From contig CM065295.1 in the NCBI GenBank assembly GCA_032871835.1, positions 64,043,687-64,107,686 on the forward strand: a stretch of DNA of 64,000 bases, read 5' to 3'. This document shows, in pieces, positions 19,649 through 31,000 of the stretch. The DNA comes from Dipteronia dyeriana. Lineage: Eukaryota; Streptophyta; Magnoliopsida; Sapindales; Sapindaceae. Within the stretch, counting starts at the first letter, position 1. Every line of letters starts with the position of its first letter. A program made the translations under genes and the position numbers. The notes under the pieces were generated by a model, which worked only from the letters and a program-made list of their open reading frames with translations, was not told the DNA's origin and ran no database searches.

Positions 19649-22550
19649 TTAGGATTGTGAGGATTTGGAGCCCTTGCCAATACTCGGGTCTGGCACCATC
19701 TCGTATTCACTGAGCAGGCTCTCATTAGAAGGCCAATCAATTGTGTCGGCCGAATCTTCCATCCATTGGCTGTAATCCTCTCCTAGGATCTGCCCAACAT
19801 CAGGCACCACACCCTTTACTACTGACTCTCCACTAGCGTAAAAAGTCGAGAGGGAATGCTCAGATGGAACCTCTAAATGCATGGGATGGGGCTCCTTGCC
19901 TCGGCTACGGCAGTAAGCCCTCCATTCCTTCATTTGAGTCTGGAGAGATTCCAAGGACCGATCCACATGATGTTTGATTGACAGCTCCCAGTTAGTTTGG
20001 GCATTCTCAGTCGCCCTATTCTTAACTTTGAAGAACTCTCCAGCTGAAACTAGCCCCCACTGAAACTCCCAAAGGAGAAGGCCATCATATGCAATGGATA
20101 TTTTAAAATGATCCACCCATTGGACTTCAAGTTCTAGCCTGGCTTCTCGGGACAAGGATTCGACTGTCAGAGCCTGGCGTTCCAAGTCTTCGATTTTCTG
20201 CTCATACGCCGACTTGGACTGCTCTGCTTCCTGCTTGGCCTTATGCATGGATACTTGGACAGAGGATAACAAATTTTGAAGTGATGATGCCTTCTCCTCT
20301 GCCAAAGAGGCTTTCTCCTCGGCTTCAACTTGCTTCGTCAAGCAGTGGTCGGTAAAAACTTGGGTAAAACCAACCTTTTGTTGATAAGCTGTTTCGACCC
20401 GAGCACGTTGATCCTCGTTTTCCTTCAGCTGAGCTGCGAGATGCCTTATTCTATCAGCTTGATATTGTTACATCTAAACCAGCTCAGCGAACTCGGCCAC
20501 CATCTATAAAGAAGTTTGATTAAAAATCTGTCAAGCAAACAAAGCAATTGAAGGAAGTTAAGGATGACTTATATAAAATGCACCGTTAAAAACGTTTTGA
20601 AGACATTCAGTAAGGGAGCCATCCCGAAAATAGCTCCAGCGGTCGTCCCCGATAAAAGCCCGACCAGATAACATCTCCCGCAGCATATCCTGGGGAGAAG
20701 GATGTGAAAGAACCCCCGAGGGTTTAGGCCCTAGATCTTCAACCTCGAGGGTAGGGGAACCCCTGTTCGACTCCGAAGCCTCCGCATCCGCCGATGCTCC
20801 AACATCAGCACTCGGGTAAGTCTTAACCATAATATCTTCATCGCTGTAGTCGATGAAAGAGACCACCCGAGGGACGTTGAGAGGACTAGTTGGAGAGCTG
20901 ATTGTCTTCCGTTTCTCACCCCGAGAGCCGTGGAAAATGAGATCAGCTGAGGGATATTCCTGAGTATCATCTCGGAAGACTTCAAAAAATTCAGGACCTA
21001 TGGGTTACTGTCCCGCAGAGGTATTACCTTTATCACCGGCATCAGATGGCTTTGCAGGCTCCTCACCAAGACATTCACTCTGCCATTGCCCGTCGCCAGG
21101 CAGTTGAGTATTGGTCGGGCCACTTGGACCACTAGTTTCCCCAGCGGTCGGTTGAACAACGTCCCTAGGGACATCTTTGGGAACTTGCTCTTCGGCCGCA
21201 TCAGTCTCCTCGTCGGACTCAAGCAGGGCGATGCCTTCATTGCCTTGAAGAGAAGCTTCTTTGTGACTCGCCTGAATAATTGACTTTACTTGGCGAGTCG
21301 AAGATTGCAGACGATGTCCGTATCGTACACTTAGAAGAAAAAAGGAACCGTGTCAGAATGCAAAAAAAAAAAAATATAACAATGAAAAGAAAGGTTGCAA
21401 AAATCACTTACATCGTCTGTGGTAGCCCGAAATTTGTTTGAAGAAGCCAAACTCTATCATCTTCTTCTCGAGAAAAAGATAAGTCTTGCTCCTCTTTTCC
21501 AAAATGCGAACTGCTGCTCGAGTAAGTCTGGTCAGCTCAGTATCACTGTAATCAATTTTCTTCTTGTTCCACATCTCGTGAGAACAGAAGAAACGGGGGA
21601 CTCTCAACACCGCCTGAGCATCCCCTGATCTGAGGGTGACTTCAAGACCAAGGCTTTCTCTGGCGAAGAACCAACTGTTCTTCTAGAATTTGTTGGATGT
21701 AGGGAACCCCCATACAACACCCTTCTTTTTAGGGTCGTCAGAGATATTAGCTCCCCAATTCACCTTTATCCCCTTGGGGACCCAACAGACTGGCGAATTA
21801 GACATGAGGGAGTAGGTTCTTGTCTTGCCAGACTACCTCAACGTAAAGAAATGCCTGATTTCATTCGGGGAGGGCGGCGATAGGTTCATCCGGCTGTACA
21901 TGTTCCACGTGCACATTAAGATCTTATAGCTATTCAAGGCCAGTTGGGCTGGAGCGATCCCTGCTTCATCCAGAAACCAGACAATAAATGGCTGAAAGAG
22001 AGAGTGACACCGTAACAAAGCATGGATCTGTAGATCGCCACCATGCCCGGGGAGGATTCCACGCAGCCTTATCACCCGCTGGAATCAGAGTGACCGAATT
22101 GGGTAGCTTAAACGAGGCACGTTACTTCTCTATCTCATCTGGCCCGACCACAATCTGCTCGGTATGGAATCCACTCGGGCGTTCAGTAGAGAAAATAAGA
22201 CGAGACACCCTGAACGCCTCTTCGACATCATTCTCGTTGACAGTCTGCTCCCTGATTCGAGTTTCGCCCGAATTATGCCTACGGACTTCACTTCTGCTTT
22301 GATGTTTTCCCATCCTTCAAAGAGGTACCCTATGATCAGAAATTTCAGAATCAGAACTAGATGAAGAACTGGATACAGGGCTAAAAGTAACGTCAGGCTG
22401 AAGCCCAAAAACATCAACTTCTAAAAACGGAGGTTCATCAGCAGGGATTTCCCTCAGTAATCCTCTAATGCAAGAAACCAACTGGAAATCCCCACGTTAT
22501 AATGCATCAAAAGCGACATTAAAAATACGATGACAGGAAGATGGCTTCAT
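19649..22550 (-). pseudogene. Element 1 antisense accessory ORF (Tat aORF), probably spliced
   Basis: Read on the minus strand, it starts at ATG 22550 (MKPSSCHRIFNVAFDAL), matching the start of the element 2 copy. The middle part (ALNSYKILMCTWN, then NEIRHFFTLR, then WNKKKIDYSD) resembles the Pfam 'putative gypsy type transposon' family (PF04195). The last 230 residues (20341-19649) are open and begin with a coiled coil (EAEEKASLAEEKASSLQNL), ending at GSKSSQS. Two introns are inferred: 21411-21330 (GTAAGT to TCTAAG) and 20572-20504 (donor mutated to ATAAGT here; acceptor TTATAG). Stops near the N-terminus show decay. Function in the element is unknown. Coding direction opposes gag-pol, as in Grande-like elements. 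Confidence 0.75.
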
Positions 22551-22688
22551 AAAAACTAACCTTGAATAAAGTTTGATGCAAGATCTTCATTGAAAAGTCA
22601 TGACATTCTGCGTAAAAAAATCTGGGTTTAAGACATTTTTTCTGCTGAAAAATCTTTGAGAATGAACCAACTCTGTCTCAGTGAAGAA

Positions 22689-22694
22689 TTTAAA
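22689..22694 (-). promoter_or_regulatory. Candidate TATA-like box (TTTAAA) for the antisense ORF, element 1
   Basis: TTTAAA lies 139 bp upstream of the antisense ATG. Element 2 has the same hexamer at exactly the same distance (36225-36230), next to a conserved GCTATTAT word. This suggests a dedicated minus-strand promoter. It is an inference from conservation only. Confidence 0.3.
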
Positions 22695-23034
22695 GAAATA
22701 ATAGCACGAAATCCTAGATCTTAAGACAGGAAAAAATAATGATAAGGATTGATGATGTAGGCGGTGCACGGGGAAACGCATGAGTCATTTCTCATAAATG
22801 ATATCGAAAAACGAAGAGGTAAGGGACACTTGTCAGAAGGAGAACTGGCTTTCGCCGTCAGAACTCCAAAACGTCGCCATCATTAAAGATCTCGCGTACG
22901 GAGGCAAATCAAATTTGCAGGGTCATCATTAAGACACGTCATTATGACAAGATATTTACTCGGGTACTGAAAAGATATTGAAAACATTGATTAAAATACT
23001 TTTACCTGAAGTAAAACCCAGTTCAGCAAAATAT

Positions 23035-23044
23035 TTTAAGGGGG
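23035..23044 (+). other. Polypurine tract, element 1
   Basis: A TTTTAAGGGGG purine run sits 3 bp before the 3' LTR (TG at 23048). Element 2 has TCTTAAGGGGG in the same place (about 36584-36590). It primes plus-strand DNA synthesis. Confidence 0.7.
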
Positions 23045-23047
23045 TAT

Positions 23048-23594
23048 TGTCATGTGTGAATTTTATCATACATACATGTCATTAACAAAGATGATAAATT
23101 ACCAGGTGGACATCCGAATAGGTATTCAAAAAATATCCTACAAGATATCACCGAAGAGAAAAAAAACCCGAGTAAGCAAATGTTGAACAAAACCTATAGG
23201 GTCAATCAACGTTATATAATACACGGGATCAGTCAATGACACTCGGGGTTGACATTTCTACTCGGGTCAAATAACATTACTCGGGATTACGGGTATTGTC
23301 CTTACTCGGGACAAACATGAAGAAAACTGAATAGAAGCCCAACGCATAGCCCACGTGGATCAAGTCATTAAGATACACACAGATCCATATCAAAAAGGAA
23401 TCTCAATAAGAATAGAATGTTAAACAGGAAAGGTTCACAATCAGGCAACAATTTTATTTCTTCGAAAAGACTGCTCTTATAAGGATATAAGTCCTAATTG
23501 GACTACATTACTAGAGTCCCATTCGATCTCAATATAAGACTCCGAAACAGGAAAGAAGACAATCAGCTTCAAGCAAGTAAATAATTGTAATTAA
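23048..23594 (+). repeat. Element 1 3' LTR (truncated)
   Basis: 547 bp match the 5' LTR from its TGTCAT start up to TAATTGTAATTAA. The remaining 330 bp or so, including the TATA box and U5, are absent, and the sequence switches to a copia-type LTR. Confidence 0.9.
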
Positions 23595-25361
23595 TGAGTC
23601 AAGTCTTGTGGCTTCGGTGTGACCATATCCTTTTATAAAATGATTCAAAATGAGTTTTGAAAATTTTTGTACAAACTAGACACCCATATCTTTCCAACGG
23701 TATATTATTCGTAATATTTCATGACCGTTTGGATTTGTTTTAAAATCTTCAAAGTGACCACAAAAACAGGGCATCTCTATTGTTGGTCAAATGACCATAA
23801 CCTTTTGTACAGATGTCCAAATCTTGTTTTATAAATTGGAGTAGAAAGTAGACTTACATACCTTTCCAACGGTATATTATACAAAAGGTTTGGATGTCAT
23901 TCGGTCTTGTTTGGGGTCGCTTGAAGCTCAAGCTGTTGTGCTGTCACGTTTTTCCCGAGAGCATAGCGACCTCAAGGCGACCTCACTTCCAGGTCGCTCT
24001 AAGGTTGCTTCTGACACCTGGAAATCAATTTTTTCTCTCCCAAAATGTCGTATTTTGATTTGGATCATATAGACTTCATCTTCTTCCCCATTTCGACCTA
24101 GAACTCAGAATTTCTAGATCTTAGTGAGAGAAAGAGTTCCCCTAGTGAGAGAAAGCACCAAGCTTGCTTCTTTGACTCTCCAAACCCAAAACCCATCTCC
24201 ATTTTCCATCATTCTTCATCATATGAGCATGGGTGTTCTTCGTTTCATGACTAGATAAGCAAGGGCTTTATTAAACATCTTTAATTGTTCTTCTTACTCT
24301 AGATTAGGTGTTTATTGTATGATTAAATACCTCGACTCTAGTTTATTGCATATATTTTTTAGTCTTGATAACATGATTGAGTTTGTTTGTTGATAGCTTG
24401 AATTTAGGATATATTTACCCTTCTTGCTAAGTCTTTATGCATTGCATTTAGACATTATTGATTAGGACTCATTGATTGCATTTTGTGATTGCATTATAGT
24501 CCTTGCCATACTTAATGACAACTTGTGTTGATATGGTTTTTATGATGGCTAGCATTTAGGTCATTGTTGCCTCTAGCTAATTAGGTCATATTGATTGCAT
24601 TTTGATGATTGCATTTAAAGACCATGCCATGCTTAATGAAAACATATGTTGAAATAGCTTTGTTTGATAACTAGGATATAATGTTGCATAACTATATCTA
24701 GTTAAGTCTTTATGAACATTCATTTAGACATTGATATCTAGGAATTGTACTTAGTGACATTTTTAAATTCTTAGATAAGCATTTAGTGTTTTGCCTAGCA
24801 TTATTTGCATGTTTGAATATTTCATCATATTCACATAGGTTGTTGAACTCTTCATTGAGTCAAGTCTTATGGCTTCGGTGTGAAGTTACACAAGCAAGAG
24901 AAGTCTTGCAACCAAGGGTAGGTTGGCAAGCAATTGGTTGGGGTATCTACTGTAAAAGGCCCGATGGGTAGAGTAGGAGGTGCTCACGCCAAGAGTAGTG
25001 GATTAGGGGATATCACTAGGGATTGAACCAAAAGTGGTGAGTGACAGTGGCCATAGCCTGAGGTTGTCGAGAGTGAGAGTCCGAGTATCACTTGAGGGTG
25101 TGACTTTTTACTTATATAATGGATTTTTACATTCGAGTGTGACTCACTTAACAGCCCGTGGTTTTTCCCATTTGGAGGGTTTCCACGTATACATCTTGTG
25201 TTGTTTATATTTCTGCACTTTACACTTGATGTTGTATGTTTGTTTTATTGGGTGAATTTTGAATATTGACTAATCAAGAAAAAATGGTAATTGACTTGAT
25301 TTAAACCTATTCATCCCCCCTCCTCTAGGTTATAGACACACACGTTCTTAGGACACTTTCA
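23595..25361 (+). repeat. Copia-type LTR (solo or recombinant), no matching TSD
   Basis: Begins TGAGTCAAGTC and ends GGACACTTTCA, 1767 bp. It contains the R-U5 hallmarks of plant copia LTRs: GTGGTTTTTCCCATTTGGAG, then TCCACGTATA, and ATTCATCCCCCCTCCTCTAGG close to the 3' end. A related minus-strand LTR lies at 42718-44333. Flanking 5-mers are ATTAA and GATAT, so there is no TSD. The starting 28 bp recur at 24856 with one change (TTG to TTA). No internal copia genes are present. Confidence 0.7.
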
Positions 25362-25474
25362 GATATATTAATATTATATATTTTTATATAATAATACATA
25401 ATATATTACATTATATCCTATATAAATATATAATCTTTGATATATATATATACTATTATATAATATATTATTGT
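25362..25474. repeat. R1 element copy A2, segment 1
   Basis: AT-rich text with the ACATTATATCCTATATAAATA and ATAATATATTATTGT markers of R1, matching about 60790-60900 in the complete copy. It overlaps in content with the right end of A1 (11912-12012), so A1 and A2 cannot be one simply interrupted copy. It continues at 37499. Confidence 0.65.
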
Positions 25475-25689
25475 TGTCATATGTAAATTTTTTCAGACGT
25501 ACACGTCATTGATAAAGAAGATAAAATTGTCAGGTGGACATCCAAATAGGCATTCAAAAAATATCCCGCAAGATATCATCAAAAAAGAGATAACCGAGTA
25601 AATGTAAAAATAAGTATTGAACGAAACCTACTCGGGATCAATTGAAGTCATATTCTACTCGGGATTAGTTAACGTCGTTCAGGGTTAGC

Positions 25690-25724
25690 TGACGTCATGT
25701 CCTACTCGGGATCAGATGACGTCA
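25690..25724. promoter_or_regulatory. Paired TGACGTCA (CRE/as-1-like) sites in element 2 U3
   Basis: Two perfect TGACGTCA palindromes lie 27 bp apart, each linked to an ACTCGGG-type word, about 370 bp upstream of the LTR TATA box. TGACG is the core bound by plant bZIP/TGA factors. Binding is inferred only. Confidence 0.4.
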
Positions 25725-26095
25725 TTCGGGACCAGATAACATCATGTTCTACTCGGGACAAATATAAAAAAACCCGAATAAAGAAGCTCAACTCGCACAC
25801 GAACCAAGAATCATGTTAAAATACGCAAAGATATCCACGTCAAATAAGAATTCCAAGATGAATAGAATACCAAACAGAAAAGGTTCCAAATTAGGCAACA
25901 ATTTTATTTTTTCAAAAAAGACTACGTATTTGTAAGGAAAGTCCTAACTGGACTATACCATTAAAATCTCATTCGATCTCTATACAAGTCTCCGAGATAG
26001 AAATGAAGACATACTACTTCAAATAAGTAACCAATCATAATTAAATACAAAGATCTTTCATTACTTGTACAAAAAGGATTAGGGTTCGATGCACA

Positions 26096-26103
26096 TATAA
26101 ATA
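26096..26103 (+). promoter_or_regulatory. TATA box of element 2 5' LTR
   Basis: TATAAATA, placed as in the element 1 LTR and the element 2 3' LTR (37236-37243). Confidence 0.65.
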
Positions 26104-26358
26104 GACTCATAATCTCGTCATAAAAATATATAGCAATATACAGAGAGAAAAAAGAGAGATCGAGAGTTGTAAATCTTTTTCAATAGTGGATTTTGGCTCG
26201 GTTGTTTATTCAACTACCTGTGGACGTTTCACCAGTCATCGGAGTTTTACCACGTAAAACTTTTGTCCAATTGCTTTCTCCTTCTCTTTCTCTTTGAAAT
26301 CACAGCTAAAATCCAATCTTGTTGACTTTTCTCATGCATCCAGAAATTGACATCAACA

Positions 26359-26377
26359 ATTGGGGCTAGAAGGAGGG
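26359..26377 (+). other. Primer-binding site, element 2
   Basis: ATTGGGGCTAGAAGGAGGG directly follows the LTR; it differs from element 1 by few bases. Confidence 0.6.
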
Positions 26378-26404
26378 GTTGAACCTCTGATCTGATTAAA
26401 AGTA

Positions 26405-28290
26405 ATGGCGGGAAGCAGAAACAGTCATGGGGATATCCAAAAATCTCCAGATAATGTCTATATTGGCAGTAGTTCACGAGATCTCACCATAACCACCGAG
26501 AACCAACCAACATCCCTAGCGAGGATCTAACAAATCCCTCCGACCAGTGAAGACCTGACATGACGCTTCCGTGAAGTGCTGCAATAGCTGGTGGCAGACG
26601 CTGCAAATGAAGGAGTTGATCTGTTAGCTGCAGAAGATGCGCAACCTCTTAACCTATACAAGGCTTCGTTCGGTTATAGTTGGGCCAGAACCGGATGCAC
26701 TAGAAGCAGAAATAAACTCTGTTCCAATTAATCAGACTGGACATGAAACACCAGAAGAGGAGCAACCACGCTTGAGGTAGAGCCATGATCAGATAACCCA
26801 TACTAGACACCGTAACCATGATCAACACAAGGATCAGTCGTTATCAGAGGATAGTGATCGGCACCATTGCAAGCGCCATCATGGAACCATACACCTGTAA
26901 GGATCAATCCGTGATACTCGGTAACAAAGCGAAGAGGAGCTTGAAAAAGGTATGACAGTCACTCAACGGTTTAACCATCATAGAGATCCGGTGGGAGATA
27001 GAGATGTCGTAATTCAGAGCCTGACCTAAGAAGTTGAAAACAATAAGCGTCAAATGGACGCACTGGTTAGACGTTACGGGTACAACAACTTATCCGACGA
27101 AGATTCTGACAGTCTTTTCACTAGGGACATCCTGCGGACTTCATTCCTAGAAAGATTCAGGATGCAGCACGTAGAACAATTCAAGAAGGATACAGACTCT
27201 AAAGAACACGTCAAACGATATAAAAGTGCTATGGCTTAGTATGCCCACAACGACCCCTTATTATGTCTCAACTTTCCACAGACTCTAGGAGACACAAGCA
27301 TAAGATGGTTCGGGAGATTGCCCCCAACAAGTATTGGAAGTTTTGGTAAATTAAGCAGGAGTTTCTCAAGACAATTTATGGGCAGCATTCATAGGAAAAA
27401 ATCAGTAGCTTACCTTTCTCAGCTGAAACAAGGGAAAGATGAGTCGCTAAAAAAATATCTGGGGAGATTCATTCAGACGGTATCATAAATCGGCAGTGCA
27501 AACAACGAAGCAATAATTGCTGCATTCATCAACAATTTACAGAATGGACGACTGTCTTTTAACTTAAGAAGAGCCTGTCTAACCAGATATGCAGATATGC
27601 AGATATGATGGACATGGCAGGAGGATATGCATTTGCCGAAGAAGAGGAGTTAGCCACGGGAGGATGCTACATGCATGGAGGAAAACCCGAACAGAAGGAT
27701 GTAGAGTCCAAGGTACAGAAACGAAAGGGAAAACAAAAAGGAAATAGCAAAGAAGAAAATAAGGACGGGGGAAACGGGCGTAATGCTGACCAGACCACTG
27801 AGAAATTCAGAGGAAAATACGCAAACTACACCCCTCTCCGGAAAAAGCAGGAAGAAATCCTGGTCATACTGGAGGAAAAGAATCTGGTAAGAGAGCCGCG
27901 CCGACAATCTCAGTTTGCCCGGTGAGATACAACAAGATACCGCACATTACATAAAGAAACTGGCCATGAGACTTCCAAGTGTTACCAGCTCAGAGATTAT
28001 ATAGAGACCCTCATTCAGGAAGGACATATACAGGATATAATCCTAAAAAGGGATGAGAGGCCAGAACCGAAGAAAGAGACTAGGGCCGATCATAGCTCTG
28101 GTCGAAATCAAAGGGCCAGCCCCGAGGCCAATGAAGTAATACAACCAATCCTTAGAGGACCATCAATTGGAAGAAGTAACCGAGAGCGAACACGGGAATC
28201 AGAGAAGCAGTGGAGGCAAGATAGAACTTTGACGTAAACTCGGTCGAACCAGACCCAAAAAGGATAAAAGAATGATGGGACCCAATAATA
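26405..28290 (+). pseudogene. Element 2 gag (broken)
   Basis: Starts at ATG 26405 (MAGSRNSHGDIQ), collinear with element 1 gag. The capsid-like region includes FRMQHVEQFKKD (27157-27192) and YADMQI-MMDMAGGYAFAEEEELA near 27590-27655. The GGSYMY repeat of element 1 is represented once here (GGCYMHGG). The Zn-knuckle region lies near 27945-27995 (LHKETGHETSKCYQL); its first Cys appears mutated to Arg. Several stops and frame changes make it non-functional. Confidence 0.82.
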
Positions 28291-28309
28291 TTCACAGAAG
28301 CTGACTCGC

Positions 28310-29100
28310 ATGGGGTTGACGTTCGACCAAACAACGCCCTGGTTATAAGTGCCCGACTTGGACACAGGGAAGTCAATAGAATCTTAATAGACAATGGAAG
28401 TTCGGCAGATATTCTCAATGTAGCCGTCTACGATCAACTCAGGTTGGACCGAAAGGATTTACAGCCTTTTCATACCCCACTAAGAGGATTTGAGGGAGTT
28501 GAGGTCAGGTCCCTCAGGATGGCAAAGCTGCCCATAAAAATTGAAGTAACACCTTGCCAGAGAACAATATTACTCGATTTCGTAGTAGTAGACTTAGATA
28601 ATTGGCCGTATAATGCATTATTAGGTCGACCATTCTTGAATAAAACTAAGGCCTTAACAGCTACTTATGCTTTGATGATCAAATTCCCGACTGAACAGGG
28701 GGTTGAAGTAGTCAAGGGGTCCCAAGAGATGGCCTGAAGAGCTAACCTGACAGTTTACAAAGACAGAAATGATGGTGAACAAGTATGCACTATAACGCAG
28801 CCCAGTCAGAATAAAGAGTTACTTTCGTTCGAATTTGACCTAATGGAAGAATCGAAGGAGTCCAAAAATGAACCGATCGAAGAAATAATATTGAAAGAAG
28901 ATGAACCAGATAAGAAGATCAAGATTGAGGCCAATTTGAGAGGAAAAGTCAAACAAAGCCTCACTAATCTGCTCAAGGAAATACAAGGATATATTCGTCT
29001 GGAGTCATGAAGACATGGTCGGGATAGATGCCCGAATAATATCTCAGCATCTCGCAATAGACACAAATACAAAACCAGTAATACAAAAGAGAATGTCATT
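28310..29100 (+). pseudogene. Element 2 aspartic protease and linker
   Basis: The active-site text LIDNGSSADIL is intact at about 28385-28417. It is followed by FHTPLRGFEGVEV and YNALLGRPFLNKTKA without the stop seen in element 1. A TGA after KGSQEMA ends the frame at 28735-28737. The acidic linker to RT follows in another frame. Protease here is better preserved than in element 1. Confidence 0.78.
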
Positions 29101-30290
29101 CAATCTCGAGAGAAGTCAGGCAATCAAGTAGGAAGTGGAGAAGCTACTCGTTGTTGGGTCAATTAGAGAGATCAGCTACCCTCAATGGGTAGCTAATGTA
29201 GTCCTCGTCCAGAAGAAAAATGATCAATGAAGAATGTGTATAGATTTCACAGATTTAAACAAAGCATGCCCAAAAGATAGTTTTCCGCTGCAAAGGATAA
29301 ACCAATTGGTTGATGCTACATCAGGCCACGAATTGCTCAATTTCATAGACGCCTATTCAGTATATAACCAAATCCGGATGTATAAGGCTGACAAAGAGAA
29401 AACGACATTCACAACTGATCAGGGCTTATACTGTTACACAGTAATGCCCTTCGGGTTAAAAAATGCAGGGGTAACATACCAAATGTTGGTCAACAGAATC
29501 TTCGCACGATAAATAGGAAGAAACATGGAAGTTTACATTGATGACATACTGACCAAGAGCATCTTGGCCGAAAGGCATACTTCAGACCTGCGAGAGACAT
29601 TCGATGTTTTGAGGAAATACCAAATGAAGCTAAATCTGAACAAGTGCTTATTCGGAGTTCCTTTAGGAAGGTTCCTGGGTTTCCAAGTTCACCAAAGGGG
29701 GATAGAAGTAAATCCCAAAAAGATCCAAGCCCTACAAAAAATAACCTCACCAAAGACGCTAAAAGAAGTGCAGCGCTTAACATGATGCTTAGCTTCCTTG
29801 GGTAGATTCATCTCAAATGCCACAGATAAATGTGCTCCATTTTTTAAAGTGATTAAAAAAGGAAAAGGACTCGAATGGAATGAAGAGTACGAACAGGCAT
29901 TCCTAAAAATTAAAGAGTACCTAGGGCAAGCTCCCATCCTTTCGAAACTTAAAATGGGAGAAACACTCCATTTATACTTATCAATTACAGAATTAACAGC
30001 AAGCTCCGTTCTAGTTAGGACAAAAGATGGAGTGCAGAGGCCAGTGTATTATACCAGCAAGACACTTTTACCAACCGAAACCAGGTATTCACAGGCAGAA
30101 AAAATGGCCATAGCATTGGTTTCAGCAGCAAGGAAGCTAAGGCCATACTTTCAGGCTCATACAATCCAGGTTCTCACCGACTGCCCATTTAAGTAAACTT
30201 TACAAAAGCTAGAAATTTCAGAAAGACTAAGCAAATGGGCAATCGAGCTAAGTGAATTCGATATCCAGTACGCTCCCAGGACATCTCTCA
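29101..30290 (+). pseudogene. Element 2 reverse transcriptase with first RNase H
   Basis: Includes PQWVANVVLVQKKN, IDFTDLNKACPKDSF, YCYTVMPFGLKNAG and the YIDDI catalytic box at about 29534-29548. Stops occur at 29228-29230 (TGA, the same codon as in element 1), 29510-29512, 29783-29785 and 30194-30196. Otherwise one frame is kept across the domain. Confidence 0.87.
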
Positions 30291-30301
30291 AAGGCCAAAC
30301 A

Positions 30302-31000
30302 GTGGCAGATTTTATAGCAGAGTTCACAGAACCAAACCTGGAAGCAAAAAAGAGGTTGGGAAATTTTTTTCCATGGAGATTATATGTCGATGGCTTTTCA
30401 AACACTCACGACAGTGGGGCAGGGATCGTAGTATGCACTCCGGAAGGAGATGATTTCGAGTGTGCCATGAGGTTTGACTTCAAAGCAACAAATAATCAAG
30501 CCGACTACGAGGTGCTACTAGCTGGACTCAGAGTGTGCATCGCTCTCGGGGCAGATGAGGTCGAGATATTTAGCGATTCACAGGTAGTAGTCAACCAAGT
30601 CCTGGATGAATACCAAGCCAGAGATGAAGGCATGACAGCCTATCGTCACATAGCAAAACAACTTTTTAAGAAATTCAAAGAATATAAGATTGCCCAGATC
30701 CCTAGGGAGGAGAATGAAAAGGCAAATGCTTTGTCCAAGCTAGCATCAACAACAACCACAATCAGGCCAAAACCTATTCTAGTTGCACATCTCCTCAAAC
30801 CGAGCACAGCTGAGCCAAAAAACTTTGAAATTTTAGAAATCCAAACACCGTCAGACGATTGAATGACTCAGCTGAATAGGTTCCTGGAAGAAGTCGTGCT
30901 TCCGGAAGATCCCATACAAGCAAAATGTATCAGGTATCGATCAGCAAGGTACACATTGGTTTGAGGAGAACTATACAGAAGGGGGTTTTCTTGAACACTT
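30302..31000 (+). pseudogene. Element 2 second RNase H and tether
   Basis: MADFIAEFTEPNLEAKKRL leads into YVDGFSNTHDSGAGIVV, ATNNQADYEVLLAGLR and IFSDSQVVVNQV, then IPREENEKANALSKLAS. The catalytic D, D and D-type positions are readable. The usual E of NQAEYE is D here. The frame is open for 186 codons, then stops at TGA 30860-30862. Confidence 0.82.

Larger units (their letters stand above)
12091..23594 (+). mobile_element. Tat-type Ty3/gypsy LTR retrotransposon, element 1 (decayed; 3' LTR truncated)
   Basis: The order is 5' LTR (12091-12969), primer-binding site, gag, protease, RT, RNase H, integrase, tandem array, antisense ORF, polypurine tract and partial 3' LTR (23048-23594). The RNase H of VDGSSN...ATNNQAEYEALL type, the gag Zn knuckle and the accessory antisense ORF point to the Tat clade (relatives of Grande, Ogre, Retand). 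Stops and frameshifts break every polyprotein domain. The expected 3' TSD is missing because a copia-type LTR replaces the last 330 bp or so of the 3' LTR. Confidence 0.9.
25475..26358 (+). repeat. Element 2 5' LTR
   Basis: 884 bp, TGTCATATGTAAATT to GACATCAACA. U3 holds repeated ACTCGGGATCAG words and two TGACGTCA palindromes (25690-25697 and 25717-25724). TATAAATA is at 26096-26103. Confidence 0.93.
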
